DNA from: Wenjunlia tyrosinilytica
Lineage (GTDB): Bacteria; Actinomycetota; Actinomycetes; Streptomycetales; Streptomycetaceae
Direction: 5' to 3'
NCBI RefSeq assembly: GCF_014646055.1
Contig: NZ_BMMS01000024.1
Span: 62,001-126,000 of the forward strand
DNA: 64,000 nt
Each line of letters starts with the position of its first letter. Position 1 is the stretch's first letter. Position numbers and translations under genes: made by a program. The notes beneath the pieces were generated by a model. It saw only the letters and a program-made list of their open reading frames with translations. It was not told the origin of the DNA and searched no databases. This document shows, piece after piece, positions 41,881 to 51,343 of the stretch.

Positions 41881-43389
41881 TCAGTCTCCGTCGAGCAGCG
41901 GATTGGGCACCGCGGGACGGTAGACGGTCAGCGCGCTGCGGCGCTTGTCGAGCACCAGGCTGCCGTCCGCGGGAGCGACCTCCCCGTCGAAGGCGTAGTG
42001 CTCAACGCCCTCCAGTCCGTCCAGGCGCAGCCGCCGCAACTGGACCGCGACCAGCACCCTTGAGCTGCCGAGGGTGCCGGTCAGCGCCGCGAACAGCAGC
42101 CGGGTCCTGGCCAGCGGAGCGCTGCCGTCCACGGCGCGGATGTCCAGCAGCCCGTCGTCGAGCCGGGTGCGGTAGGTGGGGGCGAAGCCGGGCGGCTGGT
42201 AGACGCAGTTGCCCGCGAAGAGCAGCCACAGCCGGCGTTCGCGTCCATTGATCCGCACCGTCCGGGGGCGGGCGCGCGCGAGCACCCTGGCCAGGCCGAT
42301 GGCGACCGCGGGCCATTTGCCGATGGCGCCCTCCCAGCGCTCGCGGGCGCGGACGAGCTCGGGGTAGACCCCGATGCTGAAGGTGTTGAGGAACGGCCTG
42401 ACCTCACCCGTCCCCGGTGACTGGACGATCGCCATGTCCACCGTGACCGCGTCGCCGTCGCGCACCGCGCGGGCGCAGTCCTCGAGCGTCTCCACGCCGA
42501 GGTCCATGGCGAAGTGGTTGAAGGTGCCGCCGGGGAAGACCGCCAGCGGCACATGGTGGCGCGCGGCCGCCTCCGCGGCGGCGTTGACCGATCCGTCGCC
42601 GCCGCACACCCCGAGGGCGCCGTCACGCCCGGCGGCCTCACGGGCCGCCTCGTCCAGGAGCGCGAGCAGGTCGTCGTCGGGCCCCCGCTCGACCACCTCG
42701 GCGGACGGCAGGAGGGTGCGCAGCCGGTCGGCGGCGACCGCCGCGGCATTGGGCCCTATCGGCAGTCCGGCCCCGGAGTTGACCACGATGGACAGGCCCT
42801 TGCCCTCGCCCAGGGCGGGAGCGGGACGGCGGGGGCGGACGGCGGCGGCCGGTGTCTCGGGCTTGACCGGCCACCAGCGGCTGGTCAGCGCGGCCGCGGC
42901 CACCCCGATCGCGGCACCGGCCAGGACGTCCCCCGGATAGTGCACCCCCACATACACCCGCGAGGCGGCGACGGCGGCGGCCACCGGGACCACGGCCAGC
43001 GCGTAGCGGGGTGCCTCGAGGGCGACTCCCGCGGCGAAGGCGGCGGCCGAGGCCGAGTGGCCCGAGGGGAACGAGGTGGTGATGGGCTGCCGGGTCAGCC
43101 GTCGCACTATCGGAACGCTGTCGATGACCGGCCGGGTACGGCGGGTCGAGGGCTTGGCGAGGGTGTTGGTGATCGCCGAGGCTATGGCCAGCGCCCCCAC
43201 TCCGCGCAGCGCCGCCCGCCGGGCGGCGCGCCCACCGGACGCGCCGAGCACGGCGGCGGTGCCGAACCACAGCAGTCCGTGGTCGGCCGCCCGGCTGAGC
43301 TTGGGCAGCAGCGGGTGCGCCCCGCGCAGGCGGGAGGCAGCCACCCGCGCGAACAGCCGTTGGTCGAGGTCACCGATCCGTCGTCGCAT
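41881..43389 (-). CDS. PAP2 phosphatase-lipid kinase fusion
   Basis: 502 aa. The N-terminal PAP2 domain (about 1-190, five or six helices) has KPSTRRTRP, PSGHSASAAAFAAG and SRVYVGVHYPGDVLAG, the three PAP2 motifs. After a linker, a diacylglycerol-kinase/YegS-like catalytic domain (about 200-500) shows IVVNSGAG, GVCGGDGSVNAAAEAA (GGDGT type) and FPGGTFNHFAMDLG. The fusion could dephosphorylate a lipid phosphate and phosphorylate a lipid alcohol, or act on undecaprenol derivatives. Such PAP2-DAGK proteins are common in actinomycetes; direction and substrate are not established. Confidence 0.88.
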   Translation of the reverse strand: MRRRIGDLDQRLFARVAASRLRGAHPLLPKLSRAADHGLLWFGTAAVLGASGGRAARRAALRGVGALAIASAITNTLAKPSTRRTRPVIDSVPIVRRLTRQPITTSFPSGHSASAAAFAAGVALEAPRYALAVVPVAAAVAASRVYVGVHYPGDVLAGAAIGVAAAALTSRWWPVKPETPAAAVRPRRPAPALGEGKGLSIVVNSGAGLPIGPNAAAVAADRLRTLLPSAEVVERGPDDDLLALLDEAAREAAGRDGALGVCGGDGSVNAAAEAAARHHVPLAVFPGGTFNHFAMDLGVETLEDCARAVRDGDAVTVDMAIVQSPGTGEVRPFLNTFSIGVYPELVRARERWEGAIGKWPAVAIGLARVLARARPRTVRINGRERRLWLLFAGNCVYQPPGFAPTYRTRLDDGLLDIRAVDGSAPLARTRLLFAALTGTLGSSRVLVAVQLRRLRLDGLEGVEHYAFDGEVAPADGSLVLDKRRSALTVYRPAVPNPLLDGD

Positions 43390-43428
43390 GTCGGTGCGGC
43401 TACCCGCATACCGACGCCCACTAACGGG

Positions 43429-45909
43429 TCATCGGGGCGCCACAGCCTGCTCGAACCACACGGTCTTGCCGACGGAGGTCCGGCTCGTCCCCCACTGGAG
43501 GGCCAGTCGGCTGACCAGGCGCATCCCCCGGCCGAACTCGTGCTCCGAGGTGGTGTTGAGCAGGACGGGCACCGAGTGGTTGTCGTCGGTGACCTCGCAC
43601 AGCAGATTGTCGGCCTTGAGCAGCCGCAGCTCGACATGTCGGCGGTGGGCGTGGCGCAGGGCGTTGGTGACGAGTTCCCCGACGAGAAGTTCGGCGGTCT
43701 CCACGGCCTGGTCCAGCCCCCACTCCTCCAGCTTGGCGCGGGTCACGCGGCGGGCCCTGCGCACCTCGCGGGGGTCGAGCGCGAGTTCCCAGGAGGCCAC
43801 ACGGTCCTTGGGGATGCCATTGAGCCTGGCCATCAGCAGCGCAACGTCGTCCTTGCGGTCCCAGGACTGCTCGGGGGCGGCGGCGAGCGCGCGGATGATG
43901 GTGTCGCAGGCGTCGTCCATGGAAGCGGCCGGGTGGGCGGCGCTCTCGCACAGCGCGGCGAGTCCTTCGCCGATGTCCTGGCCGCGCACCTCGACGAGGC
44001 CGTCGGTGCACAGGACCAGCCGGTCGCCGCTGCCGACCCCGAGGGTGGCCGTCTCGAAGGGCACTCCGCCGACTCCTATCGGCGCCCCGGTCGGGATCTC
44101 CAGCAGCTCGCTGCTGCCGTCGGCACGGACCACGACGGGAGGGATGTGGCCCGCGTTGGACAGGGTGATGCTCGACTCCACGGGGTCGTAGACGAGGTAG
44201 AGGCAGGTCGCCAGGTAGGTGTCGCCGAGGCGCTGGGCGAGGTCGTCGAGGTTGCGCAGGAGCTGGGCGGGCGGCAGGTCGAGGGCGGCCATGGTCTGCA
44301 CGGCGGTGCGCAGCTGCCCCATCATCGCGGCCGAGTGCATGCCGTGGCCCATCACATCGCCGACCACGAGGGCGACCCGGCTGCCGGGCAGCTTGATGGT
44401 GTCGAACCAGTCGCCGCCGACCCGGCCGAGCCGGGTGCCGGGCAGATAGCGGGTGGCGATGTCGACTCCGGCCACGCGGGGCAGGTTCTGCGGGAGCATG
44501 CTGCTCTGCAGGGTCTCGGCGGCCTGCTCCTGATAGGTGTACAGGCGGGCGTTGTCCAGCACCAGGCCCGCGCGGGCGGCGAGTTCGGCGGCGGTGGTGC
44601 GGTCCATCTCGTCGAACGGCGGGCGGTCGGGCCGGCGCATCAGCACGGTGAAGCCGAGCACGACCCGGCGGGCGAGCAGCGGCACGATCAGCAGGGAGCG
44701 CCCGGTGATCAGGGGGCGCAGGTCCCGCTTCTCGAACCGGCCGGCGATCCGTGCGGCGAGTTCCTCGTCGAGGCGGGGGATCAGCACCGGCCGACCGGTC
44801 GTCATGCACTGGTAGAAGGGCGTGTCCTCGGGGAAGGCGAAGGTCTCGCCGACCGGCACCGTGTCGTCCCAGCGTCCCGGCTCGTCGTTGTGCGTGACCC
44901 ACACCCGGTGCATCAGGGTCCGGGTGTCTGGCGGCCCGTCGGGGAAGCCCTCCCCGGCGAGGACCTGGTCGCGCAGATGGGTGCCCGAGAAGTCGGCGAA
45001 CCTGGGCACGCAGGCGTCGGTGACCTCCTGGACGGTGCGGGCGAGGTCGAGGGTGGCGCCGATGCTGGCGCTGACCTCGTTGAGGAACTCCAGACGCTCA
45101 CGAACGGCGGCGTTCTCCAGGCCGTCGTCGTCCTCGGGCGCCCGCCGGGGCGAGGGCACCGCCCCCGGGCCGCCGCCGGGACCGGGAAGGCCGTCCATGG
45201 CGGAGCGCGGGCGCCTCAGCGGGACTCCCCAGTCCGGGGTGACCGGGACCCGGGAGTGGAGGCTGAACTCCAGCACCGGGTAGCCGAGGTCGAGCACCTG
45301 GGAGACGATGCGCGCGCTGTCGGCCGGGCTCATGCTCGGCAGGATGTCGGGCAGCCGGCTGACCAGCTCGTCGGCGCCGGAGAACTCCGTGTGCAGGGCG
45401 AACCCGGGCGCCACGTCCTCCGGTGCGCCCGAGGAATCCTCGCCGTCCCGCGAACGGAAACGGTCGGCGTCCGCGGCGAGCACCAGCAGCCGCTCGGGAC
45501 CGGTGCCGTACAGCGGATAGGCCCACCACAGGACTTCGCGGGTGCCTCCCACGGGCATGGGCACCCTGGCCCGGCCCGCGCTGGGGTAGGAGGCGCGGTC
45601 GTCGAGGCAGTCGAGGCCGTCGTCGAGATCGGACAGGGATTCGCCCGCCACCGCGCTGTCCGCCGGGTCTTGGGGCCGGTCCCGCTCCGTGCCGTCCGAG
45701 GCGCCGTCCGGTCCGCCGTCCGGCAGATGGCCGAGGGCGCCCGCGATCGGCAGCAGGTCCACGGCCGGAGCCCCGACCGCCTCCTGCCGTGTGCAGCCGA
45801 AGAGGGCTCTGGCGCCGCTGCTCCAGTGGGAGATCGTCCCGGTCTCCTCGACCACCACGACCGCGAGCGGGACACGGCCCGACAGCGCGGCGCCCTGATG
45901 ACGCTCCAT
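43429..45909 (-). CDS. Multidomain PP2C/SpoIIE-type phosphatase with anti-sigma-like ATPase
   Basis: 826 aa. Order: PAS-like segment (about 10-70), an acidic linker, a conserved helical region with ARIVSQVLDLGYPVLEF, a GAF domain (about 280-460), the SpoIIE PP2C domain (about 470-690; GGDWFD, GHGMHSAA, SNAGHIPP, GDRLVLCTDGL), and a HATPase_c domain (about 700-826; ELVTNALRHAH, GRGMRLVSRLA). It probably controls anti-sigma/anti-anti-sigma partners in response to a signal sensed by PAS/GAF. ATG 45909 gives MERHQGAAL. This is one of many such paralogues in Streptomyces; its target is unknown. Confidence 0.9.
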   Translation of the reverse strand: MERHQGAALSGRVPLAVVVVEETGTISHWSSGARALFGCTRQEAVGAPAVDLLPIAGALGHLPDGGPDGASDGTERDRPQDPADSAVAGESLSDLDDGLDCLDDRASYPSAGRARVPMPVGGTREVLWWAYPLYGTGPERLLVLAADADRFRSRDGEDSSGAPEDVAPGFALHTEFSGADELVSRLPDILPSMSPADSARIVSQVLDLGYPVLEFSLHSRVPVTPDWGVPLRRPRSAMDGLPGPGGGPGAVPSPRRAPEDDDGLENAAVRERLEFLNEVSASIGATLDLARTVQEVTDACVPRFADFSGTHLRDQVLAGEGFPDGPPDTRTLMHRVWVTHNDEPGRWDDTVPVGETFAFPEDTPFYQCMTTGRPVLIPRLDEELAARIAGRFEKRDLRPLITGRSLLIVPLLARRVVLGFTVLMRRPDRPPFDEMDRTTAAELAARAGLVLDNARLYTYQEQAAETLQSSMLPQNLPRVAGVDIATRYLPGTRLGRVGGDWFDTIKLPGSRVALVVGDVMGHGMHSAAMMGQLRTAVQTMAALDLPPAQLLRNLDDLAQRLGDTYLATCLYLVYDPVESSITLSNAGHIPPVVVRADGSSELLEIPTGAPIGVGGVPFETATLGVGSGDRLVLCTDGLVEVRGQDIGEGLAALCESAAHPAASMDDACDTIIRALAAAPEQSWDRKDDVALLMARLNGIPKDRVASWELALDPREVRRARRVTRAKLEEWGLDQAVETAELLVGELVTNALRHAHRRHVELRLLKADNLLCEVTDDNHSVPVLLNTTSEHEFGRGMRLVSRLALQWGTSRTSVGKTVWFEQAVAPR

Positions 45910-46041
45910 GGCTCGCGGACCCCTTCCCCGGCCGGGCGCACGGCACAAGATCTGTGGCGCTCCGAATACACGGTACGACCAGCGGCGGGCGCGTCGTGGC
46001 CCAACGGCGGAATCCGGCGCACAACACCCGCGCGCGGCCCG

Positions 46042-46077
46042 TCGGCAGCCCCCTCGGCAGCCCCCTCGGCAGCGCCT
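46042..46077. repeat. 12-bp tandem repeat just beyond the MFS gene
   Basis: TCGGCAGCCCCC occurs twice in perfect copies and a third time as TCGGCAGCGCCT (46042-46077), ending 4 nt from the MFS stop. Confidence 0.85.
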
Positions 46078-46081
46078 GCGA

Positions 46082-48544
46082 TCAGTCCTCGTAACCGAGT
46101 TGGAGGTCGCGTTCGGTGCGGCCTCCCCCCGCGACCTGGAGGACGGTGGCGACGGGCGGATAGCCGGAGGCGATCACCGTGTACTGACCCGTCGCCAGGT
46201 CCGTGAAGCGGAAGACGCCGTCCGCTCCCGTGGTCGTGGTGTCGAGGACAGTGCCTCCGGCGTCGAGGAGCGTGACCCGGGCGTCCTCCACCGGCCGCCC
46301 GCCCTCGCCGCGCACGGTGCCGCGCAGCACGGCGCCTCCGGCGAGTTCGATGTCCTGGCGGGTCTCCCTGGACGCCTGCAGGCTCACCGGGAGGGCGGCC
46401 GGCCGGTAGGTGCGGGCGCTCGCGGCGAGGGTGTACTCGCCCGCGATCAGCTCCTTGAGCACATAGCCGCCGTCGTAGCCGCCGCGGGCGGTGGCCACGA
46501 CCTCGCCCCGCACGTCGGTGAGGGTGATCGTGGCGTCGGGCACGGGGGCGCCGTCGGGCGTGCGCACGGTTCCGGCGAGGCGCCCGGCCCCGCCGAGCAG
46601 GACGTCCACGTCCACGGGCCGGTCGGCCACGGTCACCGTGACCGCCTGCGGCCGATACCCGCCCGCCGCGGCGATCAGCACATAGCTGCCCGGCCCCGGC
46701 GTGCTCAGCGCGTACCGGCCGTCCTCGCCCGTTGCGCCGCGCCCGATCTGACGGCCCGAGACATCGATGAGCGTCAGGGCGGCGCGGGCGATGGCCGAGC
46801 CGTCCGCGTGGTGGACGCCGCCGCACACGGGAACGCCCTGGAGGCGGCTGGGCGCCGGGGCCTGCGAGGGAACGGTGATGCTGATCGAGTGGACCTCGGG
46901 CTGGGCCGCCGGCGCGACCGCGGTGCCGCGCTCGCCCGAGGGCTCCTGGCGGGATTCGGTGGAGTTCACGAGGGGCTTCTCCTTGAGCGCGAGGGCCAGC
47001 ACGACGCCGAGCGCGAGCACCGGCACCAGGTAGAGGAAGATCCGGGGCATCGCGTCGGCGTACGCGGCCACGTAGGCGTCGCGCAGCGGAGCGGGCATCG
47101 CGTGCACCGTCCGCGGGGTGATGGACCGCGGGTCGGGCAGGCCCGCGCCGTGCGGCAGGCGTTCGGACAGGGCCCGGGAGAGCCGGTCGGCGAAGACCGT
47201 GCCGAAGACGGCGGCGCCCACCGAGCCGCCGATCTGCCGGAAGTAGTTGTTGGCGGAGGTGGCGGTGCCGAGGTCCGAGGGGCGCACGGAGTTCTGGACG
47301 GCGAGGATGAGCACGGGCAGCACCATGCCGATGCCTGCACCGAGCACGGCCATCCAGGCGCTGTACTCGGCGGGGGAGGTATCGGCCTTCAGACCTGACA
47401 GCAGCCACAGGCCCGCGGCCGCGGCCGCGCAGCCGAGGACGGGGAAGAGCTTGTACCGGCCGGTGCGGCTGATCAGCTGCCCGCACGCGATGGAGGCGAG
47501 GACGATGCCGCCCATCATGGGCAGCATCAGCAGGCCGGACTCGGTGGCGGTGGCTCCGTCGACCATCTGCAGATACGTCGGCAGGTAGCCCGCCGCGCCG
47601 AAGAGCGCGACGCCGATCACCGCGCCGACCAGCCCGCTGACCGAGAAGACGCTGTCGCGGAACAGGCGCAGGGGAATGACGGGTTCCGAGGCGAAGCGCT
47701 CGACCAGGAGGAAGAGCAGCGCGGCCGCGACCGCTCCCGCGCCGAGGCCGAGGACGGCCTCCGAGCGCCACGCGTAGCGGGAGCCGCCCCAGCTGGTCAG
47801 CAGGACCACGCAGACACTGGCGGCGGTCAGCAGCAGGGCCCCGAGGACGTCGAGGCGGGGGCGGGTGCGCGGCCGGGGGAGCTTGAGCACGACGCTGACC
47901 AGGGCGAGGGTGGCCAGCCCGAACGGCACATTGGCGTAGAAGCACCAGCGCCAGCTCGCGTGGTCGGTGAAGAAGCCGCCGAGCAGGGGTCCGGCGACCG
48001 AGGCGACGCCGAACGCCGCTCCGATCAGTCCCATGTAGCGGCCGCGCCTTCGGGCCGGGACGATGTCGGCGATGATCGCTTGGACGCCGATCACGAGACC
48101 GCCGCCGCCGATGCCCTGGACGGCGCGGAAGGCGATCAGCTGGTCCATGGTCCGCGACCATCCGGCGAGCGCCGATCCGACCACGAAGACCGCGATGGCG
48201 AACTGGAAGACACCCTTGCGCCCGAGGAGGTCGCCGAGCTTGCCGTAGACCGGCAGGCCGACGGTGGACGCCAGCAGGTACGCGGTGATCGCCCAGGACA
48301 TCCGGTCCAGGCCGTGCAGCTCCCCGACGATCCTCGGCAGGGCGGTGGCCACGATCGTGTGGTCCAGGGCCGCGAGCATCAGGGTGAGCATCAGCCCGAG
48401 GAAGACCAGGCGGGTGCCGCGCGGGGTCAGCGGCGGGGGGCCGGGGGCCGGGGCGGGCGGCGGCGTCGGTGAGGGGGCCGGGGCCGCTGCCGGTCCGGCG
48501 TGCGGGGCGGGGCGCTCGCCCTTCACCACGGTGGTCCTGGCCAA
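46082..48544 (-). CDS. DHA2-type MFS multidrug exporter fused to carboxypeptidase-regulatory repeats
   Basis: 820 aa. Residues about 40-520 are a 14-TM EmrB/QacA transporter with [41 protein letters not shown] and the motif-C region [16 protein letters not shown]-terminal tail (about 560-820) has four carboxypeptidase-regulatory-like (transthyretin/FN3-like) repeats, each with G.V...G.P...A.VTL.D..G..V.....DG.Y...L..G.YT. The tail is probably periplasmic-side or cytosolic and soluble. Start is TTG 48544 with GGGAG 6 nt upstream. The substrate of the pump is unknown. Confidence 0.88.
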   Translation of the reverse strand: MARTTVVKGERPAPHAGPAAAPAPSPTPPPAPAPGPPPLTPRGTRLVFLGLMLTLMLAALDHTIVATALPRIVGELHGLDRMSWAITAYLLASTVGLPVYGKLGDLLGRKGVFQFAIAVFVVGSALAGWSRTMDQLIAFRAVQGIGGGGLVIGVQAIIADIVPARRRGRYMGLIGAAFGVASVAGPLLGGFFTDHASWRWCFYANVPFGLATLALVSVVLKLPRPRTRPRLDVLGALLLTAASVCVVLLTSWGGSRYAWRSEAVLGLGAGAVAAALLFLLVERFASEPVIPLRLFRDSVFSVSGLVGAVIGVALFGAAGYLPTYLQMVDGATATESGLLMLPMMGGIVLASIACGQLISRTGRYKLFPVLGCAAAAAGLWLLSGLKADTSPAEYSAWMAVLGAGIGMVLPVLILAVQNSVRPSDLGTATSANNYFRQIGGSVGAAVFGTVFADRLSRALSERLPHGAGLPDPRSITPRTVHAMPAPLRDAYVAAYADAMPRIFLYLVPVLALGVVLALALKEKPLVNSTESRQEPSGERGTAVAPAAQPEVHSISITVPSQAPAPSRLQGVPVCGGVHHADGSAIARAALTLIDVSGRQIGRGATGEDGRYALSTPGPGSYVLIAAAGGYRPQAVTVTVADRPVDVDVLLGGAGRLAGTVRTPDGAPVPDATITLTDVRGEVVATARGGYDGGYVLKELIAGEYTLAASARTYRPAALPVSLQASRETRQDIELAGGAVLRGTVRGEGGRPVEDARVTLLDAGGTVLDTTTTGADGVFRFTDLATGQYTVIASGYPPVATVLQVAGGGRTERDLQLGYED

Positions 48545-48770
48545 CTTCAGCTCCCGTCGTCACGCTCCCTGCCACCGCCCATTTCTCGCATCGCGCGACA
48601 ACGGGGAGCAACCGCGACGATTTCCCGGACAGCCGTGAAGTCGCCTGTGACATGCGGGCTTGATGAGGTTTGGAGCGGTCAGGACCACCCGTACCGGTGA
48701 ACCGGCAGCGCGCCATCGCGGGGCTGACGGATGCGAGTGGCGCCCGCGGGGCCCGGTGGGCCCGGTGGGC

Positions 48771-49214
48771 CTACTTCTCGACCTCGGAGGCCAGGTTGGC
48801 CAGCACGGCGTCCTGGATGCGGTTGAGGCCCTTGGGTGCGAAGGTCCGCTCGAAGAAGCCGCCCACACCGCCCGCACCGGTCCACGTCGTCTCGACGGCG
48901 ACCTTGGAGCGGCCTTCTCCGGCGGGGGTGACGGTCCAGGTGGTGACCATGGAGGAGTTGGTGTCGCGCTCCACCAGCTGCCCCGAGGTGGGCTCGGTGA
49001 CATCGAAGAGGCAGTCCCGCGCGCGCTTGGAGGTCGCCTGGAGCCTCCAGTGCACCGTGGTGCCGGCGCCGGTGCCGCCCTCGCGCACCTCGTACTCGCT
49101 GAACTGCTCGGTGAGCAGGCGCGGCCTGGTCTGCGCGTAGTCCGCGAGCGCCGCGAAGACCCTCTCGGGGTCGGCTGCGATCGTCCGCTGAGTGGCCGCC
49201 TCGACCTTTGCCAT
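48771..49214 (-). CDS. SRPBCC-family (START-like) protein
   Basis: 147 aa. MAKVEAATQRTIAADPERVFAALADY starts like polyketide-cyclase/dehydrase or lipid-transport members, then comes VHWRLQATSKRARDCLFDV, MVTTWTVTP and WTGAGGVGGFFERTFAPKGL. This is a hydrophobic-ligand-binding helix-grip fold. GGAGG precedes ATG. It diverges from the ABC exporter by 131 bp, which could link it to drug or lipid export, but no ligand is known. Confidence 0.85.
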   Translation of the reverse strand: MAKVEAATQRTIAADPERVFAALADYAQTRPRLLTEQFSEYEVREGGTGAGTTVHWRLQATSKRARDCLFDVTEPTSGQLVERDTNSSMVTTWTVTPAGEGRSKVAVETTWTGAGGVGGFFERTFAPKGLNRIQDAVLANLASEVEK

Positions 49215-49345
49215 GCTGATCCTCCGGTTGTGGTCGACTGAGGTTTGCGGCTAGCCAACCACGGGGAGGAAGAGGTCCGCGCTCGGGGGCTGTGCGGGCG
49301 TGGCCGAGCGATTTCCCGGGGGCCGATACACGGGAAGTGATGCGG

Positions 49346-50341
49346 ATGGCGGTACCGGCGGGGGCCGCGGCTGTCGCGGTGCGCGGTCTGGCGAAACGCT
49401 ACGCGGAGGTGGAGGCCGTCCGCGGGGTCGACTTCGAAGTGGCGCCGGGAGAGACCTTCGGCTTCCTCGGGCCCAATGGCGCGGGCAAGTCCACCACCAT
49501 CAAGATGCTCTGCACCCTGGTCAAGCCCTCCGGCGGCACCGCCACGGTGGCGGGGCACGACGTCCTGAGCGAGCGGAACGAGGTCCGCCGCAATATCGGC
49601 CTGGTCTTCCAGGACCCCACCCTCGACCTCTACCTCACCGCCGCGCAGAACCTCCGCTTCCACGCCGAGCTCTACGGCGTTCCCCGGGCGGTCGTCCCCG
49701 AGCGCATGGCCGCGGTGCTGGAGATGGTCAACCTCGCCGACCGCAAGGACAGCAAGGTGATGACGTTCTCCGGAGGGATGCGGCGGCGGCTCGAGATCGC
49801 CCGCGGCCTGCTGCACTCGCCGAGGGTGCTCTTCCTGGACGAACCGACGGTGGGCCTGGACCCGCAGACCCGCAGCTCCATCTGGGACTACATCGGTGAG
49901 CTGAAGCAGACCGAGGACATCACCATCTTCATGACCACGCACTACATGGACGAGGCCGAGTACTGCGACCGGATAGCGATCATCGACCACGGCCGGATCG
50001 TGGCGATCGACACTCCGCAGGCGCTCAAGGCCAGCATCGGCGAGGACCGGGTGCGGGTCTCCACGGCCGACGACCAGGCGGCGATGGCCGCGCTCAAGCA
50101 GCACTTCGAGCTCGAGCCCCGGCTCAGCGAGGGCCAGGTCATGTTCTCCGTGGCCTCGGGCGAGCAGTTCGTGCCGCGCCTGTTCGCGGAGCTCGGTGTG
50201 CCGATCCACTCGGTGAGCGTCTCCCGGCCGTCGCTGGACGACGTGTTCATGGCCTACACCGGCAAGACGATCCGCGACGCCGAGGAGTCCGCGCCCGCGG
50301 GCGCCGAGCTGATGCGGATGATGGCGAAGGGGCGCCGATGA
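49346..50341 (+). CDS. ABC transporter ATP-binding protein (DrrA-like)
   Basis: 331 aa. Walker A GPNGAGKST, Q-loop VFQDPTLD, signature FSGGMRRRLE, Walker B VLFLDEPTVGLD and H-loop TTHYMDEAE are all present. After the nucleotide-binding domain, a C-terminal region (about 240-331) resembles the DrrA-type extension. GGGAAG at 49332-49337 favours ATG 49346 over nearby ATG 49340. It is translationally coupled to the permease (ATGA). Such pairs export daunorubicin-like drugs or lipids. Confidence 0.93.
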   Translation: MAVPAGAAAVAVRGLAKRYAEVEAVRGVDFEVAPGETFGFLGPNGAGKSTTIKMLCTLVKPSGGTATVAGHDVLSERNEVRRNIGLVFQDPTLDLYLTAAQNLRFHAELYGVPRAVVPERMAAVLEMVNLADRKDSKVMTFSGGMRRRLEIARGLLHSPRVLFLDEPTVGLDPQTRSSIWDYIGELKQTEDITIFMTTHYMDEAEYCDRIAIIDHGRIVAIDTPQALKASIGEDRVRVSTADDQAAMAALKQHFELEPRLSEGQVMFSVASGEQFVPRLFAELGVPIHSVSVSRPSLDDVFMAYTGKTIRDAEESAPAGAELMRMMAKGRR

Positions 50342-51195
50342 CCACGTACGCGCCCGTGCCGCCCGTCGCCGTGCCGGCCGGCGGCATGGGGAGCTTCTAC
50401 CGCGGTGTGCGCGTGGTGTGGCAGCGCGAACTGCTGCGGTTCTGGAACGACCGGCTGAGGATCTTCACCGTGCTGGTGCAGCCGCTGCTGTTCGTCTTCG
50501 TCCTCGGCAATGGGCTGGGCTCGATCACCCGCAGTGTGTCCGGGGTGTCGTACAAGACGTTCGTCTACCCGGGCGCGCTGGCGATGTCGGTGCTGTTCAC
50601 CGCGGTGTTCTCGGCGGGCTCCATCGTGTGGGACCGCGAGTTCGGCTTTCTGCGGGAGATGCTGGTGGCCCCGGTCAGCCGACTGGCGATCGTGGTCGGC
50701 AAGTGCCTGGGCGGGGCGACGACGGCCACCGCGCAGGGCATCCTGGTGCTGGCGCTGGCCGGTCTGGTGGGAATCCCGTATTCGCCCGTGATGATCCTGA
50801 TCCTGCTCGGGGAGCTCGCGCTGCTGGCCTTCACGGTCACCGCGTTCGGGGTGATGATCTCGGCGCGGGTGCGGACGTTCCAGGGGTTCATGGGGCTGAC
50901 CCAGATGCTCCTGATGCCCCTGTTCTTCACCTCGGGTGCGATGTTCCCGCTGTCCGGCCTCCCCGGCTGGCTGCACGTGGTGACCCGCCTCAACCCGCTC
51001 ACCTACGCCGTCGACCCCATCCGCCGGGTGGTCTTCCACTACCTGGACGTCGGCGCCGCGGCGCGGGCGGTCTACGCCCCGGGAGTGACCTGGGGCGGCT
51101 ACCACGTGCCGATCTGGCTGGAGCTCGTCATCGTGGCCGCCTCGGGGCTGGCCATGCTGGGGGTGGCAGGGCTGGAGTTCCGCGACTCGGAGTGA
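50338..51195 (+). CDS. ABC-2 type permease (DrrB-like)
   Basis: 285 aa with six hydrophobic segments. It includes LVQPLLFVFVLGNGLGSI, KTFVYPGALAMSVLF, and the typical ABC-2 motif LMPLFFTSGAMFPLSGLPGWLHVVTRLNPLTYAVDPIR. It starts inside the ATPase stop codon. Together the two form a complete exporter of the DrrAB type; substrate unknown. Confidence 0.93.
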   Translation: MTTYAPVPPVAVPAGGMGSFYRGVRVVWQRELLRFWNDRLRIFTVLVQPLLFVFVLGNGLGSITRSVSGVSYKTFVYPGALAMSVLFTAVFSAGSIVWDREFGFLREMLVAPVSRLAIVVGKCLGGATTATAQGILVLALAGLVGIPYSPVMILILLGELALLAFTVTAFGVMISARVRTFQGFMGLTQMLLMPLFFTSGAMFPLSGLPGWLHVVTRLNPLTYAVDPIRRVVFHYLDVGAAARAVYAPGVTWGGYHVPIWLELVIVAASGLAMLGVAGLEFRDSE

Positions 51196-51297
51196 ATCAC
51201 CGTCCGTCGGACTCACGTCCGCCGCTCGGTCTCGGCCGGACGGGTCAGCAGCGGTGGACGACAGGGCGGTCCCGCGCGGTCATCACGGTGGCGGTAT

Positions 51298-51313
51298 TCG
51301 AATAAACGTTCTA
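51298..51313 (+). promoter_or_regulatory. SOS/LexA-box-like site upstream of the radical SAM gene
   Basis: TCGAATAAACGTTCTA differs from the actinobacterial SOS consensus TCGAAC-N4-GTTCGA at only two positions. It ends 30 nt before the start codon, where an operator overlapping the promoter would sit. A TACCGT -10-like hexamer overlaps its right end. Confidence 0.6.
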
Positions 51314-51343
51314 CCGTGGGCGCCGTACCACCAAGGAGGCACC

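Noticed and set aside
45330..48716. A minus-strand frame of over 1100 codons spanning the MFS and phosphatase genes
   Set aside because: It is a shadow of two genes read in the wrong frame, Arg/Pro-rich throughout with no domain.
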